Assembly: GCA_037043455.1 (NCBI GenBank)
Contig: JAWPHD010011008.1
Span: 1 to 64,000 of the forward strand
Reading direction: 5' to 3'
Source of the DNA: Cyrtodaria siliqua
Taxonomy: Eukaryota; Mollusca; Bivalvia; Adapedonta; Hiatellidae
DNA length: 64,000 nt
A model generated the notes under the pieces. It ran no database searches. It saw only the letters and a program-made list of their open reading frames with translations, and had not been told where the DNA came from. Every line of letters begins with the position of its first letter. The first letter of the stretch is position 1. The position numbers and the translations under genes are program-made. Shown here one piece after another: positions 35,481 to 47,570 of this stretch.

Positions 35481-35939
35481 CCATTCAAGCAAACAAATAT
35501 CCAATTAACGTGTCAAGTGGATAACGAATGGCAGTGAACATGATCAAAAAGAAAACAAGATGAAGACAAAAAAGACAATATACGACAGCACGCTCATAAG
35601 AGATGCAAATAAGGAAAAAACGCAATCAGGTCAAATTCCTAGCCATGTTATGTCTGTATATACTGTCATGAAACTCATAACAAAGACCGTTCTTTGTCAT
35701 AAATAAGGTATATGTTTTTTATTTTAATTTAAGGTCAATTACAATGTCAGGACTGGATCTTTGGGATATGGGTTACAATGTAAGTTGTCATTTCTATGGG
35801 TGAATGCGAAACTGTTGTTAATATTTATAAATAAACAACGAGATACAATAGTTTGACATTGAGTCCTCGATTTGATTGACTAGCTTATAGTTTACGTGTT
35901 TCGTATGCTTAATTAAGTACACTACGTTTGGTAATTGAA

Positions 35940-36600
35940 ATATTAAAATATAATCTTCTAGCTGAGTTGACTTTTGTACACATATTTAAAGAAAAGGAAC
36001 ATAATATAGTTTACCCATTATTTTTTTCAAGAAATATGATAAACAAAATGTTTACTAATGCATGGACAGGATTTGAAAACAAGCTTTCTTATTTATATAA
36101 ATTCATCTCCTTAAAGAAGAGAAAAGTAGCTAGCCAACTCGGTTTTATTGAGTCTGTTCATGAGAGGTAATATAAGACGCAACACCTCTCACGCCCCATC
36201 GCACCGTCGTAAGCGGTATGATTTCCAATTAGAAGAGTACCTGTGTAGTATTGATAATTTTGAAAAACGTAATGCCATTGCTAAATTTCGTCTAAGTTCC
36301 CATAGACTTAAAATCGAAACTGGAAGGTATACTAATACTCCGGTGGAACATAGATTGTGTGAACATTGTACCAGTAATTCTATAGATGATGAGATGCATT
36401 TTCTCCTAACATGTCCTTATTATTCAGATGAAAGAACTAATTTATTAACATGCATATCTTCAGAATGTTTTAATTTTTCCAGCCTTCATTTGAATACTCA
36501 ATTATTTGGCTATTATCTTGTGAAAATATACACATTCTGAAAGCTTTAGGTACTTACTTAATACAGTCTTTTAAAAAACACAATTAACCCTAATAGTCAT
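35940..36600 (+). pseudogene. LINE ORF2 C-terminal fragment with zinc-finger-like motif
   Basis: The frame at 36148-36540 encodes a block with KFRLSSHRLKIETGRY and a CEHC...EMHFLLTCPYY motif, the Cys/His cluster typical of the C-terminal end of non-LTR retrotransposon reverse transcriptases. A frameshift near 36530 moves the true end (HILKALGTYL...) to a stop near 36585. The 5' part of the frame (about 36130-36215) is not LINE: it is identical in large part to the dispersed repeat at 37850-37930, so the open frame is a chimera. The preceding open segment (35928-36130) may be more LINE sequence. No RT catalytic domain is present. Confidence 0.65.
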
Positions 36601-36987
36601 TATATATAATAATATATAATAACTGGTATGATTATAGTTTAATGTACTGTAGGCGACTCTGCTCAGTGTATGTGCTCTGGTTTATTTTGTTATTGTACCA
36701 ATCATTGCAATCACTGTACTAAATTACTTGCTCCTTTGAGGGCCCTTAATTGGTTAATAAAATCTTGTAAAATCTTGTATCTTGTATAGTCATAGTGTAA
36801 GGTAGATTCTGATTGGATTAAATTACCCAAATCATATCAGATCCCCATAAAACATCAAAATATTATATTTCCATCATAAAACATGTTGATTTAGGATATT
36901 TTGACTGAAATTTGCATTTTTATGGAAACAATTCTGCTGAGAGTATTTTTGTAAAAAGTAATGTAATGTTTCTTTACTCTATTCTGC

Positions 36988-37205
36988 GGGGGGGGGGGGG
37001 GGACCTTCAGTGAAATATTAGATACACTGAAAGCATTTTTCGAGTGTCTCTAAGTGGGGGTGCACCTTCAGTGAAATATTAGATACACTGAAAGCATTTT
37101 TTGAGTGTCTCTAAGGTGGGGTGCGGGGTGGGGGTGTGGGGGGGGGGGGGGGGGGGAGACCTTCAGTGAAATATTAGATGCTGAAAGCATTTATTGAGTG
37201 TCTCT
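36988..37205. repeat. Tandem repeat, three units, with poly-G tracts
   Basis: ACCTTCAGTGAAATATTAGA with TGAAAGCATTTTT and GAGTGTCTCTAAG occurs at 37002, 37066 and 37160. The G-runs between units vary in length. The rest of 36600-37670 holds no gene; a GAGAGA tract lies at 37555-37605. Confidence 0.85.
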
Positions 37206-37669
37206 AAGATAGTTTTTTAAAAAAGTTAGGGTTTGTCCTCCGTTCGGATATAGGAATAGGGATTGTTAGCCGAAAGGCTATAATGGAGGCCTATGGGAAA
37301 TGCAATAGCGGTACATTGTATATGACCTACAGTAAAGCTACAAAGATTACGCTTGGTTTAAGCACTATTTTATTCACAATTTGTACATATACATAGTCAT
37401 ACCATGATAATAATACTAAACAGTTAATAACGATTCGGAAGAAAGCTGAACGCTTGTATATATGTGTCTTCTTGAACATGGTATAACAAGTTTATAGTAC
37501 ATAACTGTTAAAGTGTTTAACATAATACAATATAAAGCTAATAATTAACCGAGAGAGAGAGAGAGAGGGAGTGAGAGAGTGAGAGAGAGTGAGAGCGGAG
37601 AGAGAATCAGCGAATGTGTTATTCTTCAGAAATCAATAGGCATATCTCCCCTTGCGGTACCATGTTTAT

Positions 37670-37930
37670 TATATTAGGCTTGATGATCCCAAACGACCAG
37701 TAAGTAAAACACTGCTGATTTGGAGACGGTGCGACCTTTTACAGCCGCAACACAGCACTAAACAAACGCTAGTGTGAATGTCAATAAATACTGAAAAGGG
37801 GATCCCTTGGAAGCAACACACGCAAAAAAATGAGAAAAATAACAGACTCGGTTTTATTGAGTCTGTTCATGAGAGGTAATATAAGGTGCAACATCTCTCA
37901 CGCCCACTATAGCACCGGCTAAAGTGGTAT
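37670..37930. repeat. Dispersed repeat family D, copy 1
   Basis: Landmarks are AACACAGCACTAAACAAACG, CTAGTGTGAATGTCAATAAA, TTATTGAGTCTGTTCATGAG and TCTCACGCCC. Related copies lie at 39515-39700 (same strand) and 56430-56960 (opposite strand, two in tandem). A piece is fused to the LINE fragment at 36130-36215. The family is non-coding. Confidence 0.75.
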
Positions 37931-38467
37931 TCTAAACCTCATTTTTTCTTTCAAAAGTCGAGGAACGTCATGTGCTAGACAATGTACTAAAAGGACATTT
38001 CCCAGAATTGAGGCAATCATGTGTGATAAATCCTTTCTGCAGAGTGCCATTTTTTTGTGAAAAATATCCGGCATAAAGCATGTAAATGCTCTTTTTTATT
38101 CAGGCCTTTGCATTTATCTTTACATATTCCAACGATATATATAGATATTTAACGTACATCTGTGAATCTCTGGATACAAATATAACAAACTGAAAATGAT
38201 TTATCGCAAAACATGCACGGCAATACAGACGATACAACCCTATTAATCGCAAAGATAAAGTATTTTGTTTGTTACTGAAGGCAATGTACAGTAAACCAAC
38301 TACAGTGAGCCTACTCCAAAAGAGATATGACAATTTCAAAATCCATGCAAATGATTTACTATGTCATTAAACATTCAAGCACAGATAGTTTTGCTATTGT
38401 GTGTGCGACAGCCCTGAATGAAGACAACATGGGTCAGCTGTACAATCAGGTTTGACCTTCATTTCAG

Positions 38468-38664
38468 CTGGCGACGAAAGCTTCACCGATGAAGATGCCA
38501 TTCATGTTAATCAAACGAATTCCGAAAAAACATGGACTCAGTTATTCTCAACGAAGATACGTTCAATGACAGACACATACGATTATGGAAGTTGGGAGAT
38601 ATCTGCAGAAGAGGACGACGATAACATGTCCAGTGATGAAGACATTGGTTGCATCATAAAATAA
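38468..38664 (+). CDS. Candidate terminal exon of an unknown protein
   Basis: A polypyrimidine-like acceptor (TTCATTTCAG) precedes a frame of about 65 codons with entry phase 1. The peptide is acidic and non-repetitive (GDESFTDEDAIHV..., then EISAEEDDDNMSSDED) and ends in a TAA that overlaps an AATAAA motif (38661-38666). Composition and splice signal favour a real C-terminal exon; alternatively it is a pseudogene remnant. No family is recognised and no upstream exon was found. Confidence 0.35.
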
Positions 38665-38783
38665 ACACCAGTTGTAATGAGAACACGGGTGGGCAGAGAT
38701 GTCAAGTTTCACAGACAATTTTGTGGTTATATAGTAAAACATGTATAGACACTTTCATTTTGGACTGAATTTTTATTTATGAA

Positions 38784-38921
38784 GAGGAATCGGAAATAGC
38801 TTCAAATTTCAAGGGCAAAATAAATGATGCTTTCTGGCTGAACATAAACGACAATCATTGTTCAGCCAATAAGAAAGCGTCATTTATTTTGCCCTTGAAA
38901 TTTTAAGCCATTTCCGATTCC
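38784..38921. repeat. Inverted repeat, ~60-bp arms
   Basis: GGAATCGGAAATAGCTTCAA, CAAGGGCAAAATAAATGA and CTGGCTGAACA are mirrored by TGTTCAGCCA, TCATTTATTTTGCCCTTG and CCATTTCCGATTCC. It is probably a short foldback MITE. Confidence 0.8.
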
Positions 38922-39514
38922 GGCATTTTCAACACTGTCAACATTAGTGATTCTTGTTCTTCATCTATTTTTCGGTTTGTGGTTCGTGTACGCGATATCA
39001 CAAGGAGACATATAGTCAGATAGCATCATTAGTGTTTCCGCTACACGGATAAATAGTTTTAGGTGCGTGTACTATCGACACGGAGTTAAAAACGGCTAAA
39101 ATAGTAAACGTTCACTGTGGTCCACAGACGTGGTAAAATATTGACATTGGCTAACACCCTAGTTCATATATTATATAAAGGATTTTTTTTTTTTTTTGGA
39201 TTAAGCGCTCTGGGTTCCCTGTGAAAAAGAGGATGTTTTTATTTATTTTTAAGCGGTTTTGATTTAAATAACACGTTATGGTCAACACACATATTATTCC
39301 TATCTTTAAAAAATAATTGCACACTACATCAATATTTTAAAAATACAAATAACATGATACATTCTAATCAACATTACGCATAACGTGTTGCTCATTCCGA
39401 GATGATGCGATTGGGACGGTAACATTTAAAAAAAATGCTGCCCTCCAGGGTGTGACATTACAACGGCGTACGACAGCGCGAACTATTAAATAGCAAACAT
39501 GGGGGATTGACATG

Positions 39515-39700
39515 AGGTATAATAATGTAAGATGCAACACCTCTCACGCCCTCTACCATCGGCTTAAGCATTCTACGTTAAAGCAACAAAGATTGGGCTT
39601 GATTATCCCTAATAACACTACTGATTTGAATTTAGGGCGAATTTTTATAGCCGCCACACAACACTAAACAAACGCTAGTATGCATGTCAATAAATACCGG
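39515..39700. repeat. Dispersed repeat family D, copy 2 (interrupted by a SINE)
   Basis: ATGCAACACCTCTCACGCCC and CACTAAACAAACGCTAGTAT-GCATGTCAATAAATA match copy 1 at 37670-37930. The sequence is broken at AATACCG by the SINE at 39700-39948. Confidence 0.7.
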
Positions 39701-39948
39701 TTTCGTCGGTGCGTTATTGGGCAAGACACTTTGCCTTAGCCGAGTCCGTCGGATGGGGACGTAAACCGGGCGGTCACGTGCATAGGTCTATCCTCTGAGC
39801 ACGTTAAAGAACCATAGGAATCTATTCGATAATAAGAGTAGGGCACGATTCCCGGATTCCCATGTATCCTTCCCCTCTCTCTGGGGCGGCTCTAAATAAC
39901 CTATGCTGTGTTGATGAGCCGTTAAACAACATTCAATTCAATTCAATT
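39700..39948 (+). mobile_element. 5'-truncated SINE-like element with ATTCA tail
   Basis: The body has GGGCAAGACACTTTGCCTTA, CGTTAAAGAACCATAGG and GAGCCGTTAAACAACATTCA and ends in an (ATTCA)n tail. AATACCG occurs at 39693-39699 and again at 39949-39955 as the apparent target duplication. The tail is like that of the element at 44468-44875, suggesting mobilisation by the same LINE. Confidence 0.7.
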
Positions 39949-39959
39949 AATACCGACAA

Positions 39960-41200
39960 GCCTAATCAGGACGCAGTTTGAACTCAAACACTATTATTCC
40001 GGATTCAGGCTGTAATTTAGAGCGTAGTCCGGATTCTCTACAGTTTTATCTGGTATTCCGGATTCAAGGGGGAAGGGGTTACACTCTAAAATAATTAAAG
40101 GTTTATACTCAAATATTAGTTTATAAATGTATATAGTAGAGAACAGCATACATTGAACAGAATACCTTTTACAAGCACTGGATCCAAAATGGACGTTAAG
40201 GTCTCACTACAGAATTACCTCCCTTGGCCATGACGGTAGGAAGATTCGTACACCGTAAAAAACTAGGGCTGTGTTAATCGGTTTGCTCTCAACTTGGAAA
40301 TGTGCAATCATTCTCTTATTTCTGCCTTCAGGTGACAAGATTGGAACATGTTCATGACTTCTGCCAAGTTTGGATGCTACTGGGTGATTTTCGAGGAAGA
40401 TATGAAAATTTGAAAATGGGTAGGAATAGAGTTGAAGTATCAGTGAAATGGAGCTAGTTTTGAGGGGTGCTGAAAAAGACTGGATTTTTTTTTTTTTTAA
40501 TCTGGTCCACTTTTGATTTTTTGTGGATATTCTGAGCATCAGAGGAAGGTTTGCAGATTGAGGGGAGATTTAAAGACCAATGAACATTTTATAGTATGTT
40601 TGCAGTGGTCCACAGGTGACCGTTTCTACATATATTATATAGTGTTGATTAATTCACTAGTGAGACGTTAAAGTGACGTAATAACGTAATAAATACAAAC
40701 AAATTGGTTTGCTTTATTCAATTTTAGAAAATTAGAATATGATTTGCAAATATTCAAAAAAAGCTAGCTTAACGCCAAGCGTTCTTCAATAATCAAGATT
40801 GCCGTGTGTCCCTTTAAAACCGATTAAAGTGACAGACATGTCCCAGATGGACATGTTTTGCATTACATAAGTTGCCTGTCATTTGACCATGTTTGTTATA
40901 AATATTAATGCCTCAGTAACTGTGGTTATTATGAAATTAATGTATTATTAAGTTAATGTATGTAACAAGGAATCGTGAATTTGTAGAACTGAATTGTAAA
41001 CGTACATTAACCTCTTTCTATGCTATATTTATAACTTGTTTGATGTTTAAATATATTGCGCTTGATGCACTTTGTTTTACCCTTTTGCCGCCAAATTTCA
41101 AAAGTCGTCTGCTAAATTTCGAATTCAAACCTTCCAATTATATTTTATATTATATTCGTATTGAGTGGCGAACAGTGTAAATCCTGATCAGCCTGTACAT
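39960..41200. other. No gene recognised
   Basis: The region holds a few TCCGGATTC repeats (39995-40075) and otherwise unremarkable AT-rich sequence. The minus-strand frame at 40207-40539 shows no recognisable protein. Confidence 0.5.
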
Positions 41201-41272
41201 AGTGTGCATGTTAATCTGGGTTTACACTGGTCGTAAAATCAATATTTTCGACCATGGCAGTGAAAGGGTTGC

Positions 41273-42844
41273 CACACAACATGCCACACAACATGCACAG
41301 CATGCCACACAGCATGCCATACAACATGCCACACAACATGTAACACAGCATGCCACACAGCATGCCACACAGCATGCCACACAACATGTAACACAGCATG
41401 CCACACAACATGTAACACAGCATGCCCGACATCATGTAACACAGCATGCCACACAACATGCCACACAACATGTAACACAGCATGCCACACAACATGTAAC
41501 ACAACATGTAACCCAGCATGCCACACAGCATGCCACACAACATGCCACACAGCATGCCACACAGCATGCCACACAACATGCCACACAGCATGCCACACAG
41601 CATGCCACACAGCATGCCATACGCATGCCACACAACATGTAACACAGCATGCCACACAGCATGTAACACAGCATGCCACACAGCATGCCACACAGCATGC
41701 CACACAGCATGCCACACATGATACCACACAGCATGCCACACAGCATGTCGCACAACATGTAACACAGCATGCCACACAGCATGCCACACAGCATGCCATA
41801 CAATATGCCACACAACATGCCACACAACATGTAACACAGCATGCCACACAGCATGCCATATGCCATGCCACACAGCATGCCACACAGCATGCCACACAGC
41901 ATGCCACACATCATGCCATACAGCATGTAACACAGCATGCCACACAGCATGCCACACAGCATGCCATACAGCATGCCACACAAAATGTAACACAGCATGC
42001 CACACAGCATGCCACACATCATGCCACACAGCATGCCACACAACATGTAACACAGCCACAGCATGCCACACAGCATGCAACACAGCATGCCACACAACAT
42101 GTAACACAGCATGCCACACAGCATGCTACAAAGCATGCCACACAGCATGCCACACAGCAAGCCACACAGCATGCCACACAGCATGCCACACAAAATGTAA
42201 CACAGCATGCCACACAAAATGACACAGCATGCCACACAGCATGCCACACAGCATGCCACATAAAATGTAACACAACATGCCACACAACATGTAACACAGA
42301 ATGCCACACAAAATGACACAGCATGCCACACAGCATGCCACACAGCATGCCAAACAGCATGCAACACAGCATGCAACACAGCATGCCAAACAGCATGCCA
42401 TACAACATGCCATACACAATGTAACACAGCATGCCACACAGCATGTAATACAGCATGCCACACAGCATGCCACACAGCATGCAACACAGCATGCCACACA
42501 ACATGCCACACAGCATGCCACACAGCATGCCACACAGCATGTAACACAGCATGCCACACAGCATGCCACACAGCATGTAACACAACATGTAACACAGCAT
42601 GCCACACAACATGCCACACAACATGTCACACAGCATGCCACACAGCATGCCATACAACATGCCATTGTCACACGACATGTAACACGGCATGCCACACGAC
42701 ATGTAACACGGCATGCCACACGGCATGCCACACGGCATGCCATACAACATGCCATACAACATGCCACACAGCATGCCGCACAGCATGCCACACAACATGC
42801 CATACAACATGCCACACAGCATGCCACACAGCATGCCATACAAC
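41273..42844. repeat. 12-bp minisatellite, about 1.57 kb
   Basis: About 130 copies of the 12-bp unit CATGCCACACAG occur, with variants CATGCCACACAA, CATGTAACACAG and CATGCCATACAA. A ...CACACGGCATG variant is clustered near 42667-42740. All six frames are open for long stretches because the unit is a multiple of three and lacks stops. Every such frame is an artefact. The left edge is CAGTGAAAGGGTTGCCACAC; the right edge runs into MITE family C copy 2. Confidence 0.97.
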
Positions 42845-42889
42845 TAAAGAACGGGATTATTTTAAGGATTGAAGTCGATAGTTTGATCT

Positions 42890-43445
42890 TTAATTGGCCT
42901 TATTATTGAGAGTTTTGAAAATCTTGGGAAAACGTGACAGAATTACCAAAAACGGAAGATAAACACAGATTGAAAGTTCTTGTGATGTAATGGTTAGTCT
43001 AGATCATCTGCGACGCTTGCTAGTTTTCAAGAACAGTTCTTCTAAGTTTGAAATTTGCCGAGATGCCGGTATCGTTTCTGATTGGCCGATACAGATACAC
43101 CTTCTATCGAAGATATACAGAACGACAGAACGACACCAAGGTAATAAATAAACAAAGAGGGAAACGTCATCATTATATCGACGAACTAATGTGGATGGTC
43201 AAAAATACTATAATAAAAAAAAAAAAATACAGTGACGTGTTTCCGGTTTCAGTTTTTTTTCTGCACAAAGGGTCAAGACGTTTGTATTTACAATCAAGCG
43301 TCGAAGATGATCAAGACTAGATTTCTTCTGGAACAACATTCTTTGTTTATCAACGGACTTTGACAATTCTTTTATCCTTTTCCAAGTTTTTCAGAGCTCT
43401 CAATAAAAATACTTCTTTTTTGATAATATGTCTACATTCCCTTTA
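42890..43445. mobile_element. Long inverted-repeat MITE, family C copy 2
   Basis: The left arm has TTATTGAGAGTTTTGAAAAT, GAATTACCAAAAACGGAAGA and GATAAACA. The right arm (43330-43445) has TTTGTTTATC, ACAATTCTTTTATCC and CTCTCAATAAAA and ends CTACATTCCCTTTAA. The middle (42990-43185) is the inverted partner of the repeat at 8165-8370. The element abuts the 12-bp minisatellite on its left. Confidence 0.65.
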
Positions 43446-43699
43446 ATTGCACGTTTTATATTTAAACCAACGTTCAACATGCCGCAGTACAAAAATGTGT
43501 GCAGACGACAGTTGCAATTCTTGTAAATCAAAAGTTGTATAACTATAATTCAAAATGATTGTCAGCAAACTTTAGCGTTCGCAATCAAACTAACAAACAA
43601 TTAGGTGTTGTGACGGATACGTGTCAGAATGCTTTTTTGAACTTGGTAAAATATGTCGAGGTCTTGTCGTCTGCGTATAGAGGTTCTTGTTAAAACCTT

Positions 43700-43925
43700 G
43701 TGACATGTCTTGCTTAAGGACCGACCATTTTGGGGGCGCGGGTGGGGTGGGGGTGGGGGAGGGGGGATAGGGCGGAGCCTGGCGTTTTCCTTTTAGCCGG
43801 ATTTTTTTTTTCATTTCATTAAAGCCGGGATTTTTATTTTGCCTAGTACACTGGCCAGATTATTTTTTTTTCGTCAACTTAAAAGCCAGAATATTTTGTT
43901 TAATGTTTTACTAGTCGTAGAATAA
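43700..43925. repeat. Dispersed repeat family E, copy 1
   Basis: ACCGACCATTTTGGGGG, a G-rich run, then AGCCGGATTTTTT, GGCCAGATTA and AAGCCAGAATATTTT. The reverse complement of this order appears at 47700-47930. From 43930 to 44450 two diverged copies of TCTGTATTGCA(C/T)NTTAGCAAT lie about 290 bp apart, without genes. Confidence 0.65.
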
Positions 43926-44467
43926 GAAGAGCTGTTGTAGATCTACTCATCGTTTGTGTCGACGTCAACGTTGGTCAAATCCAATTATTTCGGCGACCAC
44001 TGGTCAGTGAAACTTGAATTATGTCATCAGTACCATTAAGGTCACTGGTAGACACATGTATATCTATAACTCTGTATTGCACTTAAGCAATAACCCTATT
44101 ATTACTTTGAATTTCTGGCTTCAGTTTGTTTTTGACAATTGTATTTTAACAACTGAAAGTCGTACATCAACAAAACTTCAGTAAAGCTTGGAATACAAGG
44201 GCAATAGAAGACACATATTCCATATTAACTCGCTAAGCAACGTTATGTTACTTTTTCGACTTCAAAATTCTGGTTAAAGTTTTTAGGCAAGTCCTTGTAT
44301 TTCAATAGATGATTGTTAATTATTAATACAACTTCAGTAAATAGACACATGTTCCATATCTCTGTATTGCATGTTAGCAATTATGGCCAAATATTTTCTG
44401 TATTGTATTTTAGAAAAGTGTAACATATTTTCAACTTAGAATCTATATAATTTTATTTGTTGGCAAG

Positions 44468-44875
44468 CCCCGTGTGGTTCTCGGGGGCCCCGTTTGGTCA
44501 CGGGGCAAATAATAGGGCCACTGCAGATCCCTTTGGAGGGATAGGCAGAGGGGTAGAATCCCCCCAAATTCATGTTCATTTTATCATTTTTTGTTCATGT
44601 TCATTAAAGGTCTTCATCATGATCCCTGCATTGTTTCATGTGCTATCTCGCTCGAAAGAGCAGTGGCAGAAAAACAATAACGTGGCTCCAGCGTAAATGG
44701 AGTTTCTACGATAGAATTTGCAGCAACTCTGCAGTTCAGGGTGAGAAGGTTCTAGGCCCATTTTCCATATTTTATCTCGATGTACATGGAAGATGAGCCT
44801 GGCATGTTCATGCCTTTTAGGCGCCATATAACCTTTTCATGTGTTGGTGCGCCTTAAAACCCCAATTCAATTCAA
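44468..44875 (+). mobile_element. SINE-like retroposon with 11-bp target-site duplication
   Basis: A 408-bp insert is bounded by perfect direct repeats TTGTTGGCAAG at 44457-44467 and 44876-44886. Its 3' end is CCCCAATTCAATTCAA, a short ATTCA tail shared with the element at 39700-39948. The 5' end is GC-rich (CCCCGTGTGGTTCTCG) and contains a CCCCGT/ACGGGG hairpin; no clear tRNA boxes are seen, so the head may derive from another RNA or be truncated. Confidence 0.8.
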
Positions 44876-44889
44876 TTGTTGGCAAGTCG

Positions 44890-46230
44890 ATTTATTTCAA
44901 TACCCACTAGTAATATATCTCTACGAAAGGAGCTTGGCAAATGTCATTAAGCATCAAGGACACATGTTTCATAACTTTATTTCATTTTAGCCAGATGATA
45001 ACATGTTTTCAACTGTGAGTTTCAGTTAACGTGTTTTAAGCAGCTTCATATATGAACCTCACTGCATACAAGCCTGTAAATGTCATTAGCCCCATAAACC
45101 CCACACCTTCCTCACTCCTACACCATCACCACCATCACCTCAGATAAATAGACAAATATTTCTTCTATTATGTTTGTTTTTTCTTCAGTCACTATGTCTG
45201 CATTTTGTTCACTTCCATCCCCATCCCCGAACACACACGCTCCACCGTAGACTCCCCAATGAAAATATTGTATGAATTCTGTTTGTTTTTTTCCTATTCA
45301 GTAAAACTTCACTTCCCGTTCCCCGCCCTCTTCAAGTTCTTATTCTTTCTGGGGTATTGAAGGTCTTGCTTCGATATTCGGTATATATGTTTACTGACCA
45401 CTCCCTCCCCGCACCCCCTACACCCTCACCTCACCAGCACTTAACCTCCACAATTAATACTTGACCATGTGAATGAACTGGCACCATGTTTGATGAAACA
45501 GACTTTGAATATTGGATCTGGTTTAATATGTATATTTTCATATTTGGTGGATGGAACTCCATGTGCTGGTTTTAATCTTTAGTTATGCTTGTCCTTGTTT
45601 GATTTCTATGTGAGCCCACCTTTGCTCTTCTAAATTATGAATTGATTGGAAGTTGTGTTTGTGGTGTAGGGGATTGTCTTGTGCTGGACAATGACTACCA
45701 TGTTCCATATCATTATTATTAAAACTGGGGTATAGCGCATAGCTTTGTCTGTAACATGGCATTGCATGTGGCTGAAACTGCATCTTAAAAGCCAGCGTTG
45801 AGTATAAAAAAAATGGCCCCAGAGAAACTTTTCTGATCATTTTATTCATTATGCTGCTCAGAGAGGTTTTTAATCACAAATTTCAAAATAATAAAGCAAT
45901 TTTAAACCATAAAATTTGGCATGTAAATACACTTAACATTACTCTGTACAGATCTATCAAAATAATTATATAATGTATTTATTTTCTATACTTTCTAGAA
46001 CAAAACTTTTATTTCTAACTGTCAAAGTTTGAATGTTGGTGCATCTATACCTGTAAAATTAAGAACAGTGATTGGTCAGAATGCTGAAATCCTTATCTTG
46101 AAGCAGACGAAATACTAACTGGCTACAGTGTATACATAATGGTGGTAGCACCTACCGAATGCTGGGGTTTAAGTCCACTTACTTGTCGATGATATTCACA
46201 AAGTCAATGGCACTAGTACCAGGACCTTTG
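44890..46230. other. No gene recognised
   Basis: The region is AT-rich with C-rich patches near 45095-45130, 45215-45260 and 45405-45450. The minus-strand frame at 45583-45849 shows no recognisable family. Confidence 0.5.
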
Positions 46231-46239
46231 TATTGTAAT

Positions 46240-46560
46240 ACTACCATGACCACTGCATACTACATTGATTACTAACATGTCCAAAGTACATCACATGTAT
46301 AACTATCATGGCTACTCTTTACATATTTTCTACTACCATGACCACTGTATATCATAAATATTACTATCATGATCACTGTATATCACATTTATTACTACCA
46401 TGACCACTGAATACCCCATTCATTACGTAACCATGACCACTGAATACCCCATTCATTACGTAACCATGACCACTGAATTAATACCCCATGTATTACTACC
46501 ATGAGCTATGCATACTACATTTATTACTATCATGACCACTGATACCAATTTATTAATAAT
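46240..46560. repeat. Degenerate ATTACTACCATGACCACTG repeat, block 1
   Basis: Irregular repeats of ACTACCATGACCACTGNATA with spacers of 10-25 bp. Two adjacent units near 46408-46475 (GAATACCCCATTCATTACGT) are identical. A second block of the same motif lies at 47380-47570. Confidence 0.75.
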
Positions 46561-46789
46561 ATACCTCATGTCAAAAACCCATGTTAAGTTTGCACAGACC
46601 GTTATTTTCCCATTTTTGTAATATCTCATCGCTTGTAATGTCTCCATGGAGTGGTCTTTTTAGTAATGTCATCCCAGTATAATTGGTACCGTCTTATGAT
46701 TGTGAAGTCAAAGCAAGTTTATATGACTATTGGGGTGTCCTATGCTGAACAGTGCATATATACATGCGCAAATGAAAATCAGTGAACAT

Positions 46790-46960
46790 TTACTAAAATG
46801 GCGGACACAGTTTGCACAACTTTCTGAAGATGAGTTGAAAAGTTTACTCATGAGTTCACAGCTGAGGATTCCGAAAGAACACACAGTTTATTTTCTAGGT
46901 GCTGAGAATAGTGATTTTGAACAGAGAGAAGTAACAATGTTTTCTTATGTTTTATTTCAA
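46790..46960 (+). pseudogene. Possible gene fragment
   Basis: A frame with FAQLSEDELKSLL and IPKEHTVYF blocks lies directly after an AAAATGGCGGACAC start-like context, but in a different frame from that ATG. One frameshift would join them. The composition is protein-like and resembles N-terminal segments I associate with Crypton-derived proteins, which is a weak inference. Confidence 0.2.
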
Positions 46961-47379
46961 AGGAATATTTAGCTTTTTCAAAGATATTTTTCAGTAAAAT
47001 AAAATAAATAGTCTTAGAAGGTTGACAAATATAGACTGTCACCCTCACAGGATTGCAATATTTACATACTACCATGACCAAAGCCAATCAAATTTAGGCC
47101 ATTTTTTTATTATTTGTTTTGCGAACCATCAACGCAGAGAACTGCTGTAGGAGGAAGGGAAAAAACACAAAAAATAAAAAATTGATAAAGCATAGTTTAT
47201 TTTATTTGAAAGGAAGAGAATGAAATGTTCTATTACAATCTGTGAGGAGGTAAAAAACAATAAACTATTAAATTCCTTACGGAAAAATAAAATACCTAAT
47301 TTCGTTTTGTGGAAGGAGGATCGTAAAACAAATTATCAAAAAAGAATAGCCTTATTACTGTCTTACTTGTACCACATTC

Positions 47380-47570
47380 AGTTTACCATGACTTTATATG
47401 AATATAACATTCATTACTACCATGGCCAATGTATACCAAATTACTACCATGACCACTTTATAACACTTTATCTAACACATTTACTACCACCTTTGCCAGT
47501 GTATACCACATTTATCACATTTATTACTACCATGATCTATATACATCACATTTATTACAACCATGAATAC
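47380..47570. repeat. Degenerate TTACTACCATGACCAC repeat, block 2
   Basis: Same motif as 46240-46560, here with TATACCACATTTA and CATTTATTACTACCATGA units. The intervening 47000-47380 has a single TACTACCATGACCA near 47070, suggesting one decayed array or dispersed minisatellite. Confidence 0.7.

Noticed and set aside
41202..42909. Very long open frames (up to about 395 codons) of HATQ, CCVA or MLCG repeats
   Set aside because: All six frames are open for long stretches in the 12-bp minisatellite; no start, splice or domain evidence.
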